Below are positions 1 to 8,600 of a stretch of 37,493 nucleotides of DNA, in pieces. The notes beneath the pieces are model-generated. The model made no database searches, was not told the DNA's origin, and saw only the letters and a program-made list of their open reading frames with translations. Positions within the stretch are counted from its first letter, which is position 1. Every line of letters begins with the position of its first letter. The translations under genes and the position numbers were made by a program. Source of the stretch: an uncultured Pelagibacteraceae bacterium (GTDB taxonomy: Bacteria; Pseudomonadota; Alphaproteobacteria; Pelagibacterales; Pelagibacteraceae); contig CACPPK010000010.1 in the NCBI GenBank assembly GCA_902635845.1, positions 1-37,493 on the forward strand. The letters run 5' to 3'.

Positions 1-1
1 T

Positions 2-232
2 GAAAATTTAAAAACTTCAGGAATAAAAGATGCTTTTAGAAAAGTTAACGGTTTTAAAAAAGAGGATTATTCTTTTGAAATAGTTAGAAAAGGGAAGGTG
101 GTTTCAAGAAGAAGATTTGATCATTTTTTCACATCAGATGATATTAAGATAATGAAAATTGAATACTTGCATTCTTATAGATTAGAAAAACTAAGTGATC
201 ACTCTCCTATAATGATAGATTTTGAATTATAG
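2..232 (+). CDS. Endonuclease/exonuclease/phosphatase family protein, C-terminal part
   Basis: The window opens inside this gene; 76 codons in frame 2 run to a TAG at 230-232. The visible end contains RRRFDHFFTS and, near the C-terminus, LSDHSPIMIDFEL. The SDHSP element is the closing Asp-His metal and catalytic motif of the endonuclease/exonuclease/phosphatase fold (ExoIII, DNase I-like proteins). The RFDHFF strand resembles the RIDYIL strand just before it in ExoIII-like enzymes. An exodeoxyribonuclease III-like enzyme is plausible, but the missing N-terminus prevents separating ExoIII from other family members. The gene runs toward the downstream tRNA-Thr/rlmB unit on the other strand. Confidence 0.7.
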   Translation, partial: ENLKTSGIKDAFRKVNGFKKEDYSFEIVRKGKVVSRRRFDHFFTSDDIKIMKIEYLHSYRLEKLSDHSPIMIDFEL

Positions 233-332
233 CTTTAATTATATATTTCGTCACACTAGCGTTACACTTACTTAAGAAATCTGATTAAAACTAAAATTCT
301 GAAAAAAAATTAACGTTGATTTTGTTGAATGA

Positions 333-408
333 TGGTGCCCCCGCACGGATTCGAACCGCGGACCTATTGATTACAAATCAATTGCTCTACCAGCTGAGCT
401 ACAAGGGC
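333..408 (-). tRNA. tRNA-Thr(TGT)
   Basis: On the minus strand this folds as a standard 76-nt tRNA. The acceptor stem GCCCTTG pairs with CGGGGGC, the D-arm is GCTC/GAGC, and the anticodon stem ATTGA/TCAAT carries loop TTTGTAA with anticodon TGT. The T-arm has TTCGAAT. The 3' CCA is genome-encoded (333-335). It lies 33 nt downstream of rlmB on the same strand and may be co-transcribed with it. Confidence 0.95.
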
Positions 409-441
409 ATGCGCAATAATTATTAACTATTTGTTAAATAA

Positions 442-1185
442 TCAACTATTTTTTTTTATATAACTTAAGTGATGAAACACAATTGCTGCACTATTTGAGA
501 TATTTAAACTTTCAATATCTTCATTAATATTAATTTTTACAAAAAAATCAGCATATTTACTTGTATGCTGCCTCATACCAAATCCTTCTGATCCAAATAG
601 AAGGATGTTATTTCCTTCCCATTTTATTTCTGTAAAATCTTTTTGACCTTTTGCATCAAACCCATAAACCCAGAAATTTTTTTCTCTCAAATTTTTTAAA
701 GTGGAATTAATATTAGATACTTGGAATATTTTTACGTACTCCATGCATCCACTAGCTGATTTGTACATCAACTTACTATCATTTGGAAAATGTCTTTCTT
801 TAATTATCAATCCATCAATATCAAATGATGCAGCACTTCTGATCAATGAACCAATATTTCTTGGATCAGTAACCTCATCAAGACAGACAAGTGTTAAATT
901 ATTTTTATCTTTTATAAATTGTTTTAGATCTGGTTGATCCAAATGTTCAATCTCTGCAACATAACCATTATGCATTAATTGTTCTTTAGAAGTATATTTG
1001 TCTAATTCTTTTTTAGATTTAAAGTAAACTTTAACATCCTCTAAAATGTTTTTATTTGGGTTTTTTCTATGAATATTTTTTTTAGACTCCTCTGTTAAAA
1101 ATACTCTTAAAACCTTTCTTTTAGGGTTTCTAAGAGCCTCAATAACTGCGTGTTGACCAACAATGAAAAATGATGATTTATTCAT
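442..1185 (-). CDS. rlmB: 23S rRNA 2'-O-ribose methyltransferase, RlmB/TrmH (SPOUT) family
   Basis: This 247-residue protein has the size and layout of RlmB, which methylates the 2'-OH of a guanosine in 23S rRNA using S-adenosylmethionine. An N-terminal substrate-binding domain (about residues 5-80, beginning FIVGQHAVIEAL) precedes the knotted SPOUT domain. The three SPOUT motifs are visible: NIGSLIR (110-116), LFGSEGFG (196-203) and SLNISNSAA (226-234). Exact substrate cannot be read from sequence, so another TrmH-family rRNA or tRNA 2'-O-methyltransferase is the alternative. It is transcribed divergently from the tRNA-Tyr/tuf unit, and tRNA-Thr follows it. Confidence 0.85.
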   Translation of the reverse strand: MNKSSFFIVGQHAVIEALRNPKRKVLRVFLTEESKKNIHRKNPNKNILEDVKVYFKSKKELDKYTSKEQLMHNGYVAEIEHLDQPDLKQFIKDKNNLTLVCLDEVTDPRNIGSLIRSAASFDIDGLIIKERHFPNDSKLMYKSASGCMEYVKIFQVSNINSTLKNLREKNFWVYGFDAKGQKDFTEIKWEGNNILLFGSEGFGMRQHTSKYADFFVKININEDIESLNISNSAAIVFHHLSYIKKNS

Positions 1186-1239
1186 AAGTTTGTATCTGTT
1201 TTATACGGTTTTTTTAATATTTTCCTATTAAATCACGTA

Positions 1240-1267
1240 TTGCATTTGCATAAATAAAATATATAAA
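1240..1267 (+). promoter_or_regulatory. Candidate sigma-70-type promoter for the tRNA-Tyr/tRNA-Gly/tuf unit
   Basis: A -35-like TTGCAT (1240-1245) is separated by 16 nt from a -10-like TATAAA (1262-1267), inside the 129-nt gap between divergent rlmB and tRNA-Tyr. The predicted start near 1274 would leave about a 40-nt leader before the tRNA. The region is A+T-rich, so chance matches are likely; position is the main support. Confidence 0.4.
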
Positions 1268-1297
1268 ACGCTTGTTATTTGAAGCTTTATTGAACAA

Positions 1298-1311
1298 GGG
1301 GACACTTCCCC
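1298..1311 (+). other. Small G+C-rich hairpin just ahead of tRNA-Tyr
   Basis: GGGGA (1298-1302) can pair with TCCCC (1307-1311) across a CACT loop, three bases upstream of the first tRNA-Tyr nucleotide. Four consecutive G-C pairs stand out in this A+T-rich gap. It may shape the 5' leader seen by RNase P; no function is demonstrated. Confidence 0.4.
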
Positions 1312-1314
1312 AAA

Positions 1315-1400
1315 GGAGGGGTTCCAGAGCGGTCAAATGGGGCGGGCTGTAAACCCGTTGACTTCGGTCTTCGAAAGTTCGAATCTTTCCCCCTCCACCA
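1315..1400 (+). tRNA. tRNA-Tyr(GTA)
   Basis: This 86-nt class II tRNA has acceptor stem GGAGGGG/CCCCTCC. The anticodon loop CTGTAAA carries GTA, and the long variable arm (TTGACTTCGGTCTTCG region) is typical of bacterial tRNA-Tyr. The CCA end (1398-1400) is encoded. It is followed after 44 nt by tRNA-Gly and then tuf, resembling the tRNA-tufB cluster of Gammaproteobacteria. Confidence 0.95.
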
Positions 1401-1444
1401 TTTAATAAATTTTAGATAACATGGAGTGTTACTCTTGGGGTTGT

Positions 1445-1518
1445 GCGGGTGTAGTTCAATGGTAGAACGCTAGCCTTCCAAGCTGGATGTAAGGGTTCGA
1501 TTCCCTTTACCCGCTCCA
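1445..1518 (+). tRNA. tRNA-Gly(TCC)
   Basis: This 74-nt tRNA has acceptor stem GCGGGTG/TACCCGC, D-arm with AATGG, anticodon loop CTTCCAA with anticodon TCC, T-loop TTCGATT and encoded CCA (1516-1518). It sits 47 nt upstream of tuf on the same strand, so it is probably cut from a tRNA-tuf precursor transcript. Confidence 0.95.
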
Positions 1519-1565
1519 AGAAAATAAAATTGAAAATGAAAACAAATAAACTGAGGTAAAAAGTA

Positions 1566-2756
1566 ATGTCAAAAGAAAAATTTGTAAGAAATAAACCCCA
1601 CTGTAACATTGGGACTATTGGTCATGTCGACCATGGTAAAACAACTCTTACTGCCGCGATTACAAATGTATTAGCACAAGCGGGCGGTGGAACTGCAGTT
1701 GCTTATGATCAAATTGATAAAGCACCTGAAGAAAAAGAGAGAGGTATAACAATTTCAACAGCACACGTTGAGTATGAAACAGAAAAAAGACACTATGCTC
1801 ACGTAGACTGTCCAGGTCATGCTGACTATGTTAAAAACATGATCACTGGTGCTGCACAAATGGATGGAGCCATATTAGTTGTTAACGCAGCTGACGGTCC
1901 AATGCCACAAACTAGAGAACACATTCTTTTAGGAAGACAAGTTGGTATTCCTGCAATTGTTGTTTACTTAAATAAAGTAGACCAAGTTGATGATAAAGAA
2001 ATGATTGATCTTGTAGAAGAGGAAATTAGAGAACTGTTAACATCATACAAATATCCTGGGGATAAAACACCAATCGTTAAAGGTTCAGCTTTAGCTGCAG
2101 TTGAAGGTAGGGATGATGAAATTGGAAAAAATTCAATTTTAGAATTAATGAAAGCTGTTGATGAACATATTCCACAACCAGCTAGAGAGGTTGATAAACC
2201 ATTCTTGATGCCAATTGAAGATGTTTTTTCAATTTCTGGAAGAGGAACAGTAGCAACTGGTAGAGTTGAGTCAGGTGTAATTAAAACTGGAGAAGAAGTT
2301 GAAATAGTTGGAATTAGAGAAACCAAAAAATCAGTTTGTACTGGAGTTGAGATGTTTAGAAAGCTTTTAGATTCTGGTGAAGCTGGTGATAACGTTGGAA
2401 TTTTATTGAGAGGTATTGAAAGAACTGATATCGAAAGAGGCCAAGTTCTTTGTAAGCCTGGTTCAATTACTCCACACACAAAATTTGAAGCTCAAGCGTA
2501 TGTGCTTAAAAAAGATGAAGGTGGAAGACATACTCCATTCTTTACAAAGTACAGACCACAGTTTTATTTTAGAACAACAGATGTTACAGGTGAAGTAGAA
2601 TTACCAGCTGGAACTGAAATGGTTATGCCAGGTGATGATGCAAAATTTACTGTTAAACTAATTACACCAATTGCAATGGCAGAAAAATTAAACTTTGCAA
2701 TTAGAGAAGGTGGAAGAACTGTTGGAGCAGGAGTAGTAACTAAAATTATAGAGTAA
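1566..2756 (+). CDS. tuf: Translation elongation factor EF-Tu
   Basis: This 396-residue GTPase delivers aminoacyl-tRNA to the ribosomal A site. The GTPase motifs are complete: GHVDHGKT (19-26), RGITI (59-63), DCPGH (81-85) and NKVD (136-139). Beta-barrel domains 2 and 3 follow, with the family-typical end at [10 protein letters not shown]. The ATG is preceded by an AGG-containing ribosome site (CTGAGG, about 10 nt upstream). tRNA-Trp begins only 10 nt after the stop, so mRNA and tRNA are probably processed from one transcript. No second tuf lies between fusA and rpsJ. Confidence 0.98.
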   Translation: MSKEKFVRNKPHCNIGTIGHVDHGKTTLTAAITNVLAQAGGGTAVAYDQIDKAPEEKERGITISTAHVEYETEKRHYAHVDCPGHADYVKNMITGAAQMDGAILVVNAADGPMPQTREHILLGRQVGIPAIVVYLNKVDQVDDKEMIDLVEEEIRELLTSYKYPGDKTPIVKGSALAAVEGRDDEIGKNSILELMKAVDEHIPQPAREVDKPFLMPIEDVFSISGRGTVATGRVESGVIKTGEEVEIVGIRETKKSVCTGVEMFRKLLDSGEAGDNVGILLRGIERTDIERGQVLCKPGSITPHTKFEAQAYVLKKDEGGRHTPFFTKYRPQFYFRTTDVTGEVELPAGTEMVMPGDDAKFTVKLITPIAMAEKLNFAIREGGRTVGAGVVTKIIE

Positions 2757-2766
2757 CTCTATAAAT

Positions 2767-2842
2767 AGGAGTGTAGCTCAATTGGTAGAGCGCCGGTCTC
2801 CAAAACCGGAGGCTGAGGGTTCGAGTCCCTCCGCTCCTGCCA
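2767..2842 (+). tRNA. tRNA-Trp(CCA)
   Basis: This 76-nt tRNA has acceptor stem AGGAGTG/CGCTCCT, discriminator G, anticodon loop CTCCAAA (anticodon CCA), T-loop TTCGAGT and encoded CCA (2840-2842). It lies between tuf (10 nt away) and secE (17 nt away). A tRNA-Trp next to secE is a common arrangement in Proteobacteria. Confidence 0.96.
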
Positions 2843-2859
2843 ATTTGAGCTTATAAATT

Positions 2860-3051
2860 ATGAGAAACCCGATTAAATTTATACAGGAAGTTAAACAAGA
2901 GGCTTTTAAAGTTACTTGGCCAACTTGGAAAGAGACATTGCAAGGTGCTTTAATGGTTTTTGTTATGGCAGTTGTTATGTCTTTATTTTTTCTTCTTCTA
3001 GATCAGGTTTTAAAATTTTTCTTAGAACTTTTACTAAAAGTGAGTATTTAA
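2860..3051 (+). CDS. secE: Preprotein translocase subunit SecE
   Basis: This 63-residue inner-membrane protein stabilises the SecYEG channel. It begins with an amphipathic segment (IKFIQEVKQEAFKVTWP, about residues 5-21), in which the KVTWP turn is diagnostic of SecE. A single hydrophobic transmembrane helix follows (about residues 30-58). It is the short, single-span form rather than the three-span form of E. coli. Its TAA shares its last base with the nusG ATG. secE-nusG adjacency is near-universal in bacteria. Confidence 0.93.
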   Translation: MRNPIKFIQEVKQEAFKVTWPTWKETLQGALMVFVMAVVMSLFFLLLDQVLKFFLELLLKVSI

Positions 3052-3581
3052 TGAAAAATTGGTACATTGTTCAGTCGCATTCTAGTTTTGAGAATAAAGT
3101 AGCTTCTTTAATTAAAGAGGAGGCAGATAAAGCTAAAATAGCTGATAAGTTTGAAGAGATTATAGTACCTACCCATGATGTTACAGAGGTTAAAAGAGGT
3201 AAAAGAATTCAAAGAAAAAAGAAATACTTTCCTGGATACGTATTAATAAAGAGTGAGATGGATAATAATATTTATCACATGATTAAGAATATAAAGAGAG
3301 TTAGTGGTTTCTTGGGTACAAAAGGTATTCCTGTTCCGGTTTCAGATAAAGAAGTAGAGAAGATTTTAGGTCAGATTAAGGATGGTGTTGCTCAACCAAA
3401 ATCAGGCGTAGATTACAGTGTAGGTGAAAAAGTTCAGGTTGTAGATGGTCCATTTGCATCATTTACTGGAATGATTGAAGAAATTGATGAAGAAAAAGCT
3501 AGACTTAAGGTGTCAGTTTCTATATTTGGTCGTCCTACACCGGTAGATTTAGAATATAATCAGGTTGAGAAGGTAAGTTAA
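3051..3581 (+). CDS. nusG: Transcription termination/antitermination factor NusG
   Basis: This 176-residue protein binds RNA polymerase and links it to Rho or to the ribosome. It starts at [18 protein letters not shown], the normal NusG N-terminus. An in-frame ATG at 2916 lies inside secE and gives an unrelated leader, so it was rejected. The NGN domain covers about residues 1-110 (FPGYVLI, FLGT). A C-terminal KOW domain follows, with [17 protein letters not shown] and the closing [11 protein letters not shown]. It overlaps secE upstream and rplK downstream by one base each. Confidence 0.96.
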   Translation: MKNWYIVQSHSSFENKVASLIKEEADKAKIADKFEEIIVPTHDVTEVKRGKRIQRKKKYFPGYVLIKSEMDNNIYHMIKNIKRVSGFLGTKGIPVPVSDKEVEKILGQIKDGVAQPKSGVDYSVGEKVQVVDGPFASFTGMIEEIDEEKARLKVSVSIFGRPTPVDLEYNQVEKVS

Positions 3582-4006
3582 TGGCAAAAGAAATTAGTGG
3601 ATTTATAAAATTACAAATTAAAGGTGGTCAAGCCAATCCAGCTCCCCCAGTTGGTCCTGCTTTAGGTCAACGTGGTGTAAATATTATGGAGTTTTGTAAA
3701 GCTTTTAATGATAAAACTAAGTCAATGGCAGGTAAGCCTGTTCCGGTTGAAATTACAGTTTATAAAGATAAAAAATTCGATTTTAAAATTAAATCACCAC
3801 CAGCATCTTTTTATATAAAAGAAGCGGTAAAACTTAAAGGTGGATCTAAAGAACCTGGAAGAAACATTGTTGCTTCAATTTCAAAAAAACAATTAGAGGG
3901 TATAGCAAAAGAAAAAATGAACGATTTAAACGCTCATGATATCGAGGAAGCTATAAAAATTATTGCAGGATCAGCAAGATCAATGGGCATTGAGGTTAAA
4001 GAATAA
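3581..4006 (+). CDS. rplK: 50S ribosomal protein L11
   Basis: This 141-residue protein binds the GTPase-associated region of 23S rRNA. The N-terminal signature [18 protein letters not shown] is intact and rich in the conserved prolines. The C-terminal RNA-binding domain ends with GSARSMGI. Length is as expected. The start codon shares its A with the nusG stop, leaving no space for the separate L1-binding leader found before E. coli rplK. Confidence 0.97.
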   Translation: MAKEISGFIKLQIKGGQANPAPPVGPALGQRGVNIMEFCKAFNDKTKSMAGKPVPVEITVYKDKKFDFKIKSPPASFYIKEAVKLKGGSKEPGRNIVASISKKQLEGIAKEKMNDLNAHDIEEAIKIIAGSARSMGIEVKE

Positions 4007-4695
4007 TGGCATCTAAAAGATTTAAAAAATTACCTGAAAAGACTAAAGACTTAAGCGCAGAGACTATTGAAAAATTGTTACCTGATCTTAAAAAAAACTG
4101 TACAACTAAATTTGATGAGTCTTTAGATTTAAGTTTTCAAATAAATAACAAACAAAAGAAAAGTGAAGTTAATATTAGAACTGTAGTTAATTTGCCCGGT
4201 GGAACAGGTAAGAAAGTTAAAGTTGCTGTAGTTTGTGAGGATAACAAAGCTCAAGATGCAAAAGATGCAGGTGCAGATATTGTGGGTGGAGATGAGTTTG
4301 TTGAAAGAATTAAAGGTGGAGAATTAAGTTTTGAAAAATTAATTTGTACTCCAGGAATGATGATTAAACTTTCTAAATTAGGGAAAGTTTTAGGGCCAAA
4401 AGGTTTAATGCCTAATCCTAAGCTTGGTTCAGTTTCTGAAAATATCAAAGAAGCTGTAACTAATGCTAAATCTGGTCAAGTAGAAATTAGAAACGATAAA
4501 GACGGAAACATTGGAGTTAGCATTGGTAAAAAATCTTTTAGTGATGATCAATTACTAAAAAACTATAATGCAATATTAGATGCTTTAGAAAAAGAGAAAT
4601 CAAACAATACATTAAAAGGTGATTTAATTAGAAGTGTTTTCGCTACGTCAACAATGGGTGTTTCATATAAAGTTAAATTAGGAAAATCGATATAG
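4006..4695 (+). CDS. rplA: 50S ribosomal protein L1
   Basis: This 229-residue two-domain protein forms the mobile L1 stalk near the E site; in other bacteria it also represses rplKA translation. The L1 signature is seen around GKVLGPKGLMPNPKLGSV (about residues 127-144), with the GVSYKV element close to the C-terminus. It is coupled to rplK by TAATG and followed after two bases by rplJ. Confidence 0.97.
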   Translation: MASKRFKKLPEKTKDLSAETIEKLLPDLKKNCTTKFDESLDLSFQINNKQKKSEVNIRTVVNLPGGTGKKVKVAVVCEDNKAQDAKDAGADIVGGDEFVERIKGGELSFEKLICTPGMMIKLSKLGKVLGPKGLMPNPKLGSVSENIKEAVTNAKSGQVEIRNDKDGNIGVSIGKKSFSDDQLLKNYNAILDALEKEKSNNTLKGDLIRSVFATSTMGVSYKVKLGKSI

Positions 4696-4697
4696 TT

Positions 4698-5219
4698 ATG
4701 ATGAACAAAGAACAAAAGAAAAATTATATTGAAGAAATGACTAGCAAATTTGAAAACAGCAAAGCTGTTATGGTTACTCATTATCAAGGTTTAACCATGA
4801 CTCAGTTAGATGAATTAAGAGCCAAAATGAGAGAACATGGAATCATATTTAAAATAACAAAAAACAGAATTACAAAATTAGCTTTAGAAAAAACAAAGTG
4901 TAAAGATCTATCAAATTTATTTACTGGTCCTACGGCAGTTGCATTTGGAGAAGATGCTATAATGTCAGCAAGGATTCTTTCAAAATTTGCAAAAGATAAT
5001 GAAAACCTAAAATTGATCGGTGGAATCATGGATGACGAGGTCTTAGATCAGGCCGGTGTCCAAAATGTAGCAAGTTTACCTACATTAGATGAAGCAAGAG
5101 CTAATATTGTGGGTATTTTGAACGCTTCTGCATCTAAATTAATTAGTATTTTGCTTGCACATTCAGAAAAAATGAGTAGTTTGTCGGCAGAAAATTCTGA
5201 AACACAACCCAAAGAGTAA
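4698..5219 (+). CDS. rplJ: 50S ribosomal protein L10
   Basis: This 173-residue protein anchors L7/L12 dimers to the ribosomal stalk. The N-terminal RNA-binding region contains [13 protein letters not shown] and KNRITKLAL. The C-terminal helix that binds L7/L12 lies around [19 protein letters not shown]. Two ATG codons are adjacent (4698 and 4701), so the exact start is uncertain by one residue. Only two bases separate it from rplA, so the long structured L10 leader of E. coli has no room here. Confidence 0.95.
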   Translation: MMNKEQKKNYIEEMTSKFENSKAVMVTHYQGLTMTQLDELRAKMREHGIIFKITKNRITKLALEKTKCKDLSNLFTGPTAVAFGEDAIMSARILSKFAKDNENLKLIGGIMDDEVLDQAGVQNVASLPTLDEARANIVGILNASASKLISILLAHSEKMSSLSAENSETQPKE

Positions 5220-5224
5220 AACAT

Positions 5225-5590
5225 ATGCCTGACCTAAACAAAATTATTGAAGACTTATCTAGTTTGACTGTTGCAGAGGCAGCTGAACTATCAAAACAAT
5301 TAGAAGAAAAATGGGGTGTAACTCCAATGGCAGCAGCGGCTCCAGCAGCGGCCGGTGGTGCAGCTCCAGCAGAAGATAAAGATGATTTTACAATCATGCT
5401 TCTTTCTGCGGGTGATAAAAAAATTAATGTTATTAAAGAAGTAAGAGCAGCTACTTCATTAGGTTTAAAAGAAGCTAAAGATCTTGTAGAGGGAGCACCA
5501 AAAGAAGTTAAATCAGGTGTAAATAAAAAAGAAGCTGAAGAGATCAAAGCTAAGTTAGAAGCTGCTGGCGCTAAAGTAGAACTTAAATAA
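5225..5590 (+). CDS. rplL: 50S ribosomal protein L7/L12
   Basis: This 121-residue stalk protein recruits translational GTPases. It has an N-terminal dimerisation domain (about residues 1-32), an Ala/Pro/Gly-rich hinge (about 37-54) and a globular C-terminal domain from about residue 55 with [10 protein letters not shown]. The Ala-rich hinge is a local G+C-rich patch. It starts five bases after rplJ. The 56-nt gap to rpoB contains a perfect inverted repeat. Confidence 0.97.
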   Translation: MPDLNKIIEDLSSLTVAEAAELSKQLEEKWGVTPMAAAAPAAAGGAAPAEDKDDFTIMLLSAGDKKINVIKEVRAATSLGLKEAKDLVEGAPKEVKSGVNKKEAEEIKAKLEAAGAKVELK

Positions 5591-5609
5591 ATTAAATAGA
5601 AAGAATTCG

Positions 5610-5635
5610 AATACTGATTATTTTTAATCAGTATT
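5610..5635 (+). other. Perfect 11-bp inverted repeat between rplL and rpoB
   Basis: AATACTGATTA (5610-5620), loop TTTT, then TAATCAGTATT (5625-5635) form an uninterrupted 11-bp stem. It ends 11 nt before the rpoB ATG and occupies the middle of the only gap in the rplKAJL-rpoBC unit. No clear U-tract follows (TAAAG), so a strong intrinsic terminator is unlikely. A partial attenuator or an RNase III processing site, both known at the equivalent E. coli position, is the best guess. Confidence 0.6.
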
Positions 5636-5646
5636 TAAAGACATAA

Positions 5647-8600
5647 ATGCAATTATCTTTTACTGAAAAGAAAAACATTAGAAAAAGTTTTGGTAAACTG
5701 AAAGAGAGTTTATCTATTCCTAATTTAATTGAAGTACAAAAAAACTCTTACAAAGAATTAACTGAATTTAATTCAGAAGCAGCTGAACTTACAAAAGGTT
5801 TTGATAGGGTTTTTAAAAGTATTTTTCCAATAGAGGATTTAAATGATAAAGCAACTTTAGAATATGTTTCTTACAGATTAGAGAAACCAAAATTTGATGT
5901 TGAGGAATGTATAGCAAGAGGTCTTACATACTCATCAGCACTTAAATGTACATTAAGACTAGTCGTTTATGAAATAGATCAAGAAAACAATACTAAAGAT
6001 ATTTTATCTGCAAAAGAGCAGGAAGTATATATGGGTGAAGTTCCAATGATGACTAACAGTGGAACTTTTATTACTAACGGTGTTCAAAGGGTTGTTGTAA
6101 ACCAAATGCATAGAAGCCCTGGTGTATTTTTTGATCATGATAAAGGAAAAACTCATGCAAGCGGTAAACTTTTATTTAATTGTAGAGTTATACCTAATAG
6201 AGGTTCTTGGTTAGACTTCGAATATGATGTAAAAGATTTCTTATATTTTAAAATTGATAGAAAAAAGAAAATTTTTTCATCTACTTTATTATTGGCTTTA
6301 GGTTATACAAAATCAGAAATAGTAGATGAATTCTATGAGAGTGAACAATATACTTTTGATACAAAGACAGAGAAATGGAAAACTAAATTTAATCCAGAGA
6401 ACTATAAAGCTAAAAATTTCTCGGAAGAAGTAATTGATGCTAAGACAGGTCAAGTAGTAATTAAATTAGGTGACAAGATTAATTTTTTAAGTGCAAAAAA
6501 ATTAGCTAACGATGGTCTGAAGGATATACTTGTTTCAAGAGAGTCATTGTTTGGTAAATTTTTACATAGAGATATCAAAGTTAACGAAGAGGAAGATGGT
6601 ACATTTAAAATTGGTACTGAATTGAACGATACAATTATTCAGCAAATTTTAGATGCAAATATACATTCTATCCAAATTTCAGTTACAAACTCTATAAATA
6701 AAGGACCTTATCTACTTACGACTATTTTGGCAGATAAAAATAACAATAAAGACGAGGCTATCACAGAAATTTATAAAATGTTAAGACCTGGTGAGCCGCC
6801 AACAATAGAGATAGCAACTCAAATATTTAATAATCTTTTCTTCAGCTCAGACAGGTATGATTTATCTGATGTAGGAAGAGTTAAAATGAACTCAAGATTA
6901 AATCAAGAATGTTCAGATAAAATTACAATATTAAGGAATGATGATATAATTGCAATAATTCACAAAATGTTAGATTTACGTGATGGTAAAGATGATGTTG
7001 ATGATATCGATCACCTAGGAAATAGAAGGGTGCGTTCTGTAGGGGAGTTAGTTGAAAACCAAGCAAGAATTGGTGTTTACAGAATGGAAAGAGCTATTAA
7101 AGAAAAAATGACTACGCTAGATGTTGAGTCAGCAATGCCTCAAGATCTAATTAATGCAAAACCATTAACTGTTTCTTTGAAAGATTTTTTTGCAAGTTCT
7201 CAACTTTCTCAGTTTATGGACCAAACAAATCCATTATCTGAAATTACTCACAAGAGAAGAGTTTCAGCGTTAGGTCCAGGTGGTTTAACTAGAGAAAGAG
7301 CAGGATTTGAAGTTCGAGACGTCCACCCAACTCACTATGGAAGAATTTGTCCAATTGAGACACCAGAGGGTCCAAATATTGGCTTGATTAATAGTTTATC
7401 AACTTATGCTAAAATTAATAAATATGGTTTTATCGAAAGTCCATATAAAAAAGTTAAAAATGGTGTTGTACAAGACAAAGTTGAATACTTGTCAGCAATG
7501 GAAGAAACTAAATTCACTATTGCTCAAGCGAACACAAAACTTGATAAAAACGGAAAAATTACTGAAGAGTTAGTTTCATGTAGACAGAATCTAAACTTCC
7601 TTTTATCAAAACCTGATTCTATTGATTACATTGATGTATCACCAAAACAACTTGTTTCAGTTGCAGCTTCATTAATTCCGTTCTTAGAAAATGATGATGC
7701 TAACAGAGCATTGATGGGATCAAACATGATGAGACAAGCAGTTCCATTGTTAAAGCCAGAGTCACCTCTTGTAGGAACAGGAATTGAAAGCGATGTAGCT
7801 TTAGATTCTGGAGTCACTATTGTTGCTAAGCGTGACGGTATTGTTGATAAAATCGATGGTAAAAGAATTGTAATTAAAGTAACTGAGGAAACAGATTTCA
7901 GTAAATCTGGTGTAGATATTTATAATCTTCAAAAATTTAAAAGATCGAACCAAAATACTTGTATTAACCAAAGGCCTCTTGTTAGAGTTGGTGATAAAGT
8001 TAAATCTGGAGATATTATTGCAGATGGTCCATCAACAAAATTAGGTGAGCTAGCGCTAGGTAAAAATGTAACCGTAGCATTTATGCCCTGGCAAGGTTAC
8101 AACTTTGAAGATTCAATTTTAATCTCAGAAAGATGTGTTACAGATGACGTATTCACATCTGTTCATATTGTTGAATACGAAATAATGGCGAGAGATACAA
8201 AGCTTGGTGAAGAAGAAATTACAAGAGATATACCAAATGTAAATGAAGAAGCTTTAAAAAACCTTGATGAGTCAGGAGTAGTTTATATTGGTGCAGAGGT
8301 AAATGCTGGAGATATTTTAGTTGGCAAAGTTACTCCAAAAGGAGACTCAGCATCTGGTCCTGAAGAAAAATTATTAAGATCAATTTTTGGAGAAAAAGCT
8401 ATAGATGTAACAGACACATCTCTAAGAATGTCTAGAGGATCAAGTGGAACGGTAGTTGATGTAAGAGTATTCAATAGACATGGAATTGAGAAAGACGAAA
8501 GATCAATAACTATTGAAAGAGCTGAGATTGAGCAAGTTCAACAAGATAAAATTGTCGAGGAAGAAATATTAGAACGAAGTATTAAACAAAGAGCATCACA

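Noticed and set aside
302..323. Possible intrinsic terminator after tRNA-Thr (minus strand)
   Set aside because: A five-pair A-T stem followed by a U run can be drawn, but it contains no G-C pair in the stem and such patterns are common by chance in this A+T-rich DNA.
1417..1431. Small hairpin TAACA/TGTTA between tRNA-Tyr and tRNA-Gly
   Set aside because: There are only five mostly A-T pairs with mismatches beyond. It is too weak to call a feature.
1964..2479. 171-codon open frame antisense to tuf
   Set aside because: It lies wholly within tuf, has a Ser/Thr/Pro-rich composition typical of a reverse-complement shadow, and shows no ribosome site or recognisable domain.
2916..3050. Upstream in-frame extension of nusG
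   Set aside because: It runs in a different frame inside secE. NusG proteins begin at the WYIVQ segment, which matches the ATG at 3051.
5143..5547. 134-codon open frame antisense to rplJ/rplL
   Set aside because: Its Ala-rich centre is the reverse complement of the L7/L12 Ala-rich hinge. It is a shadow of rplL.
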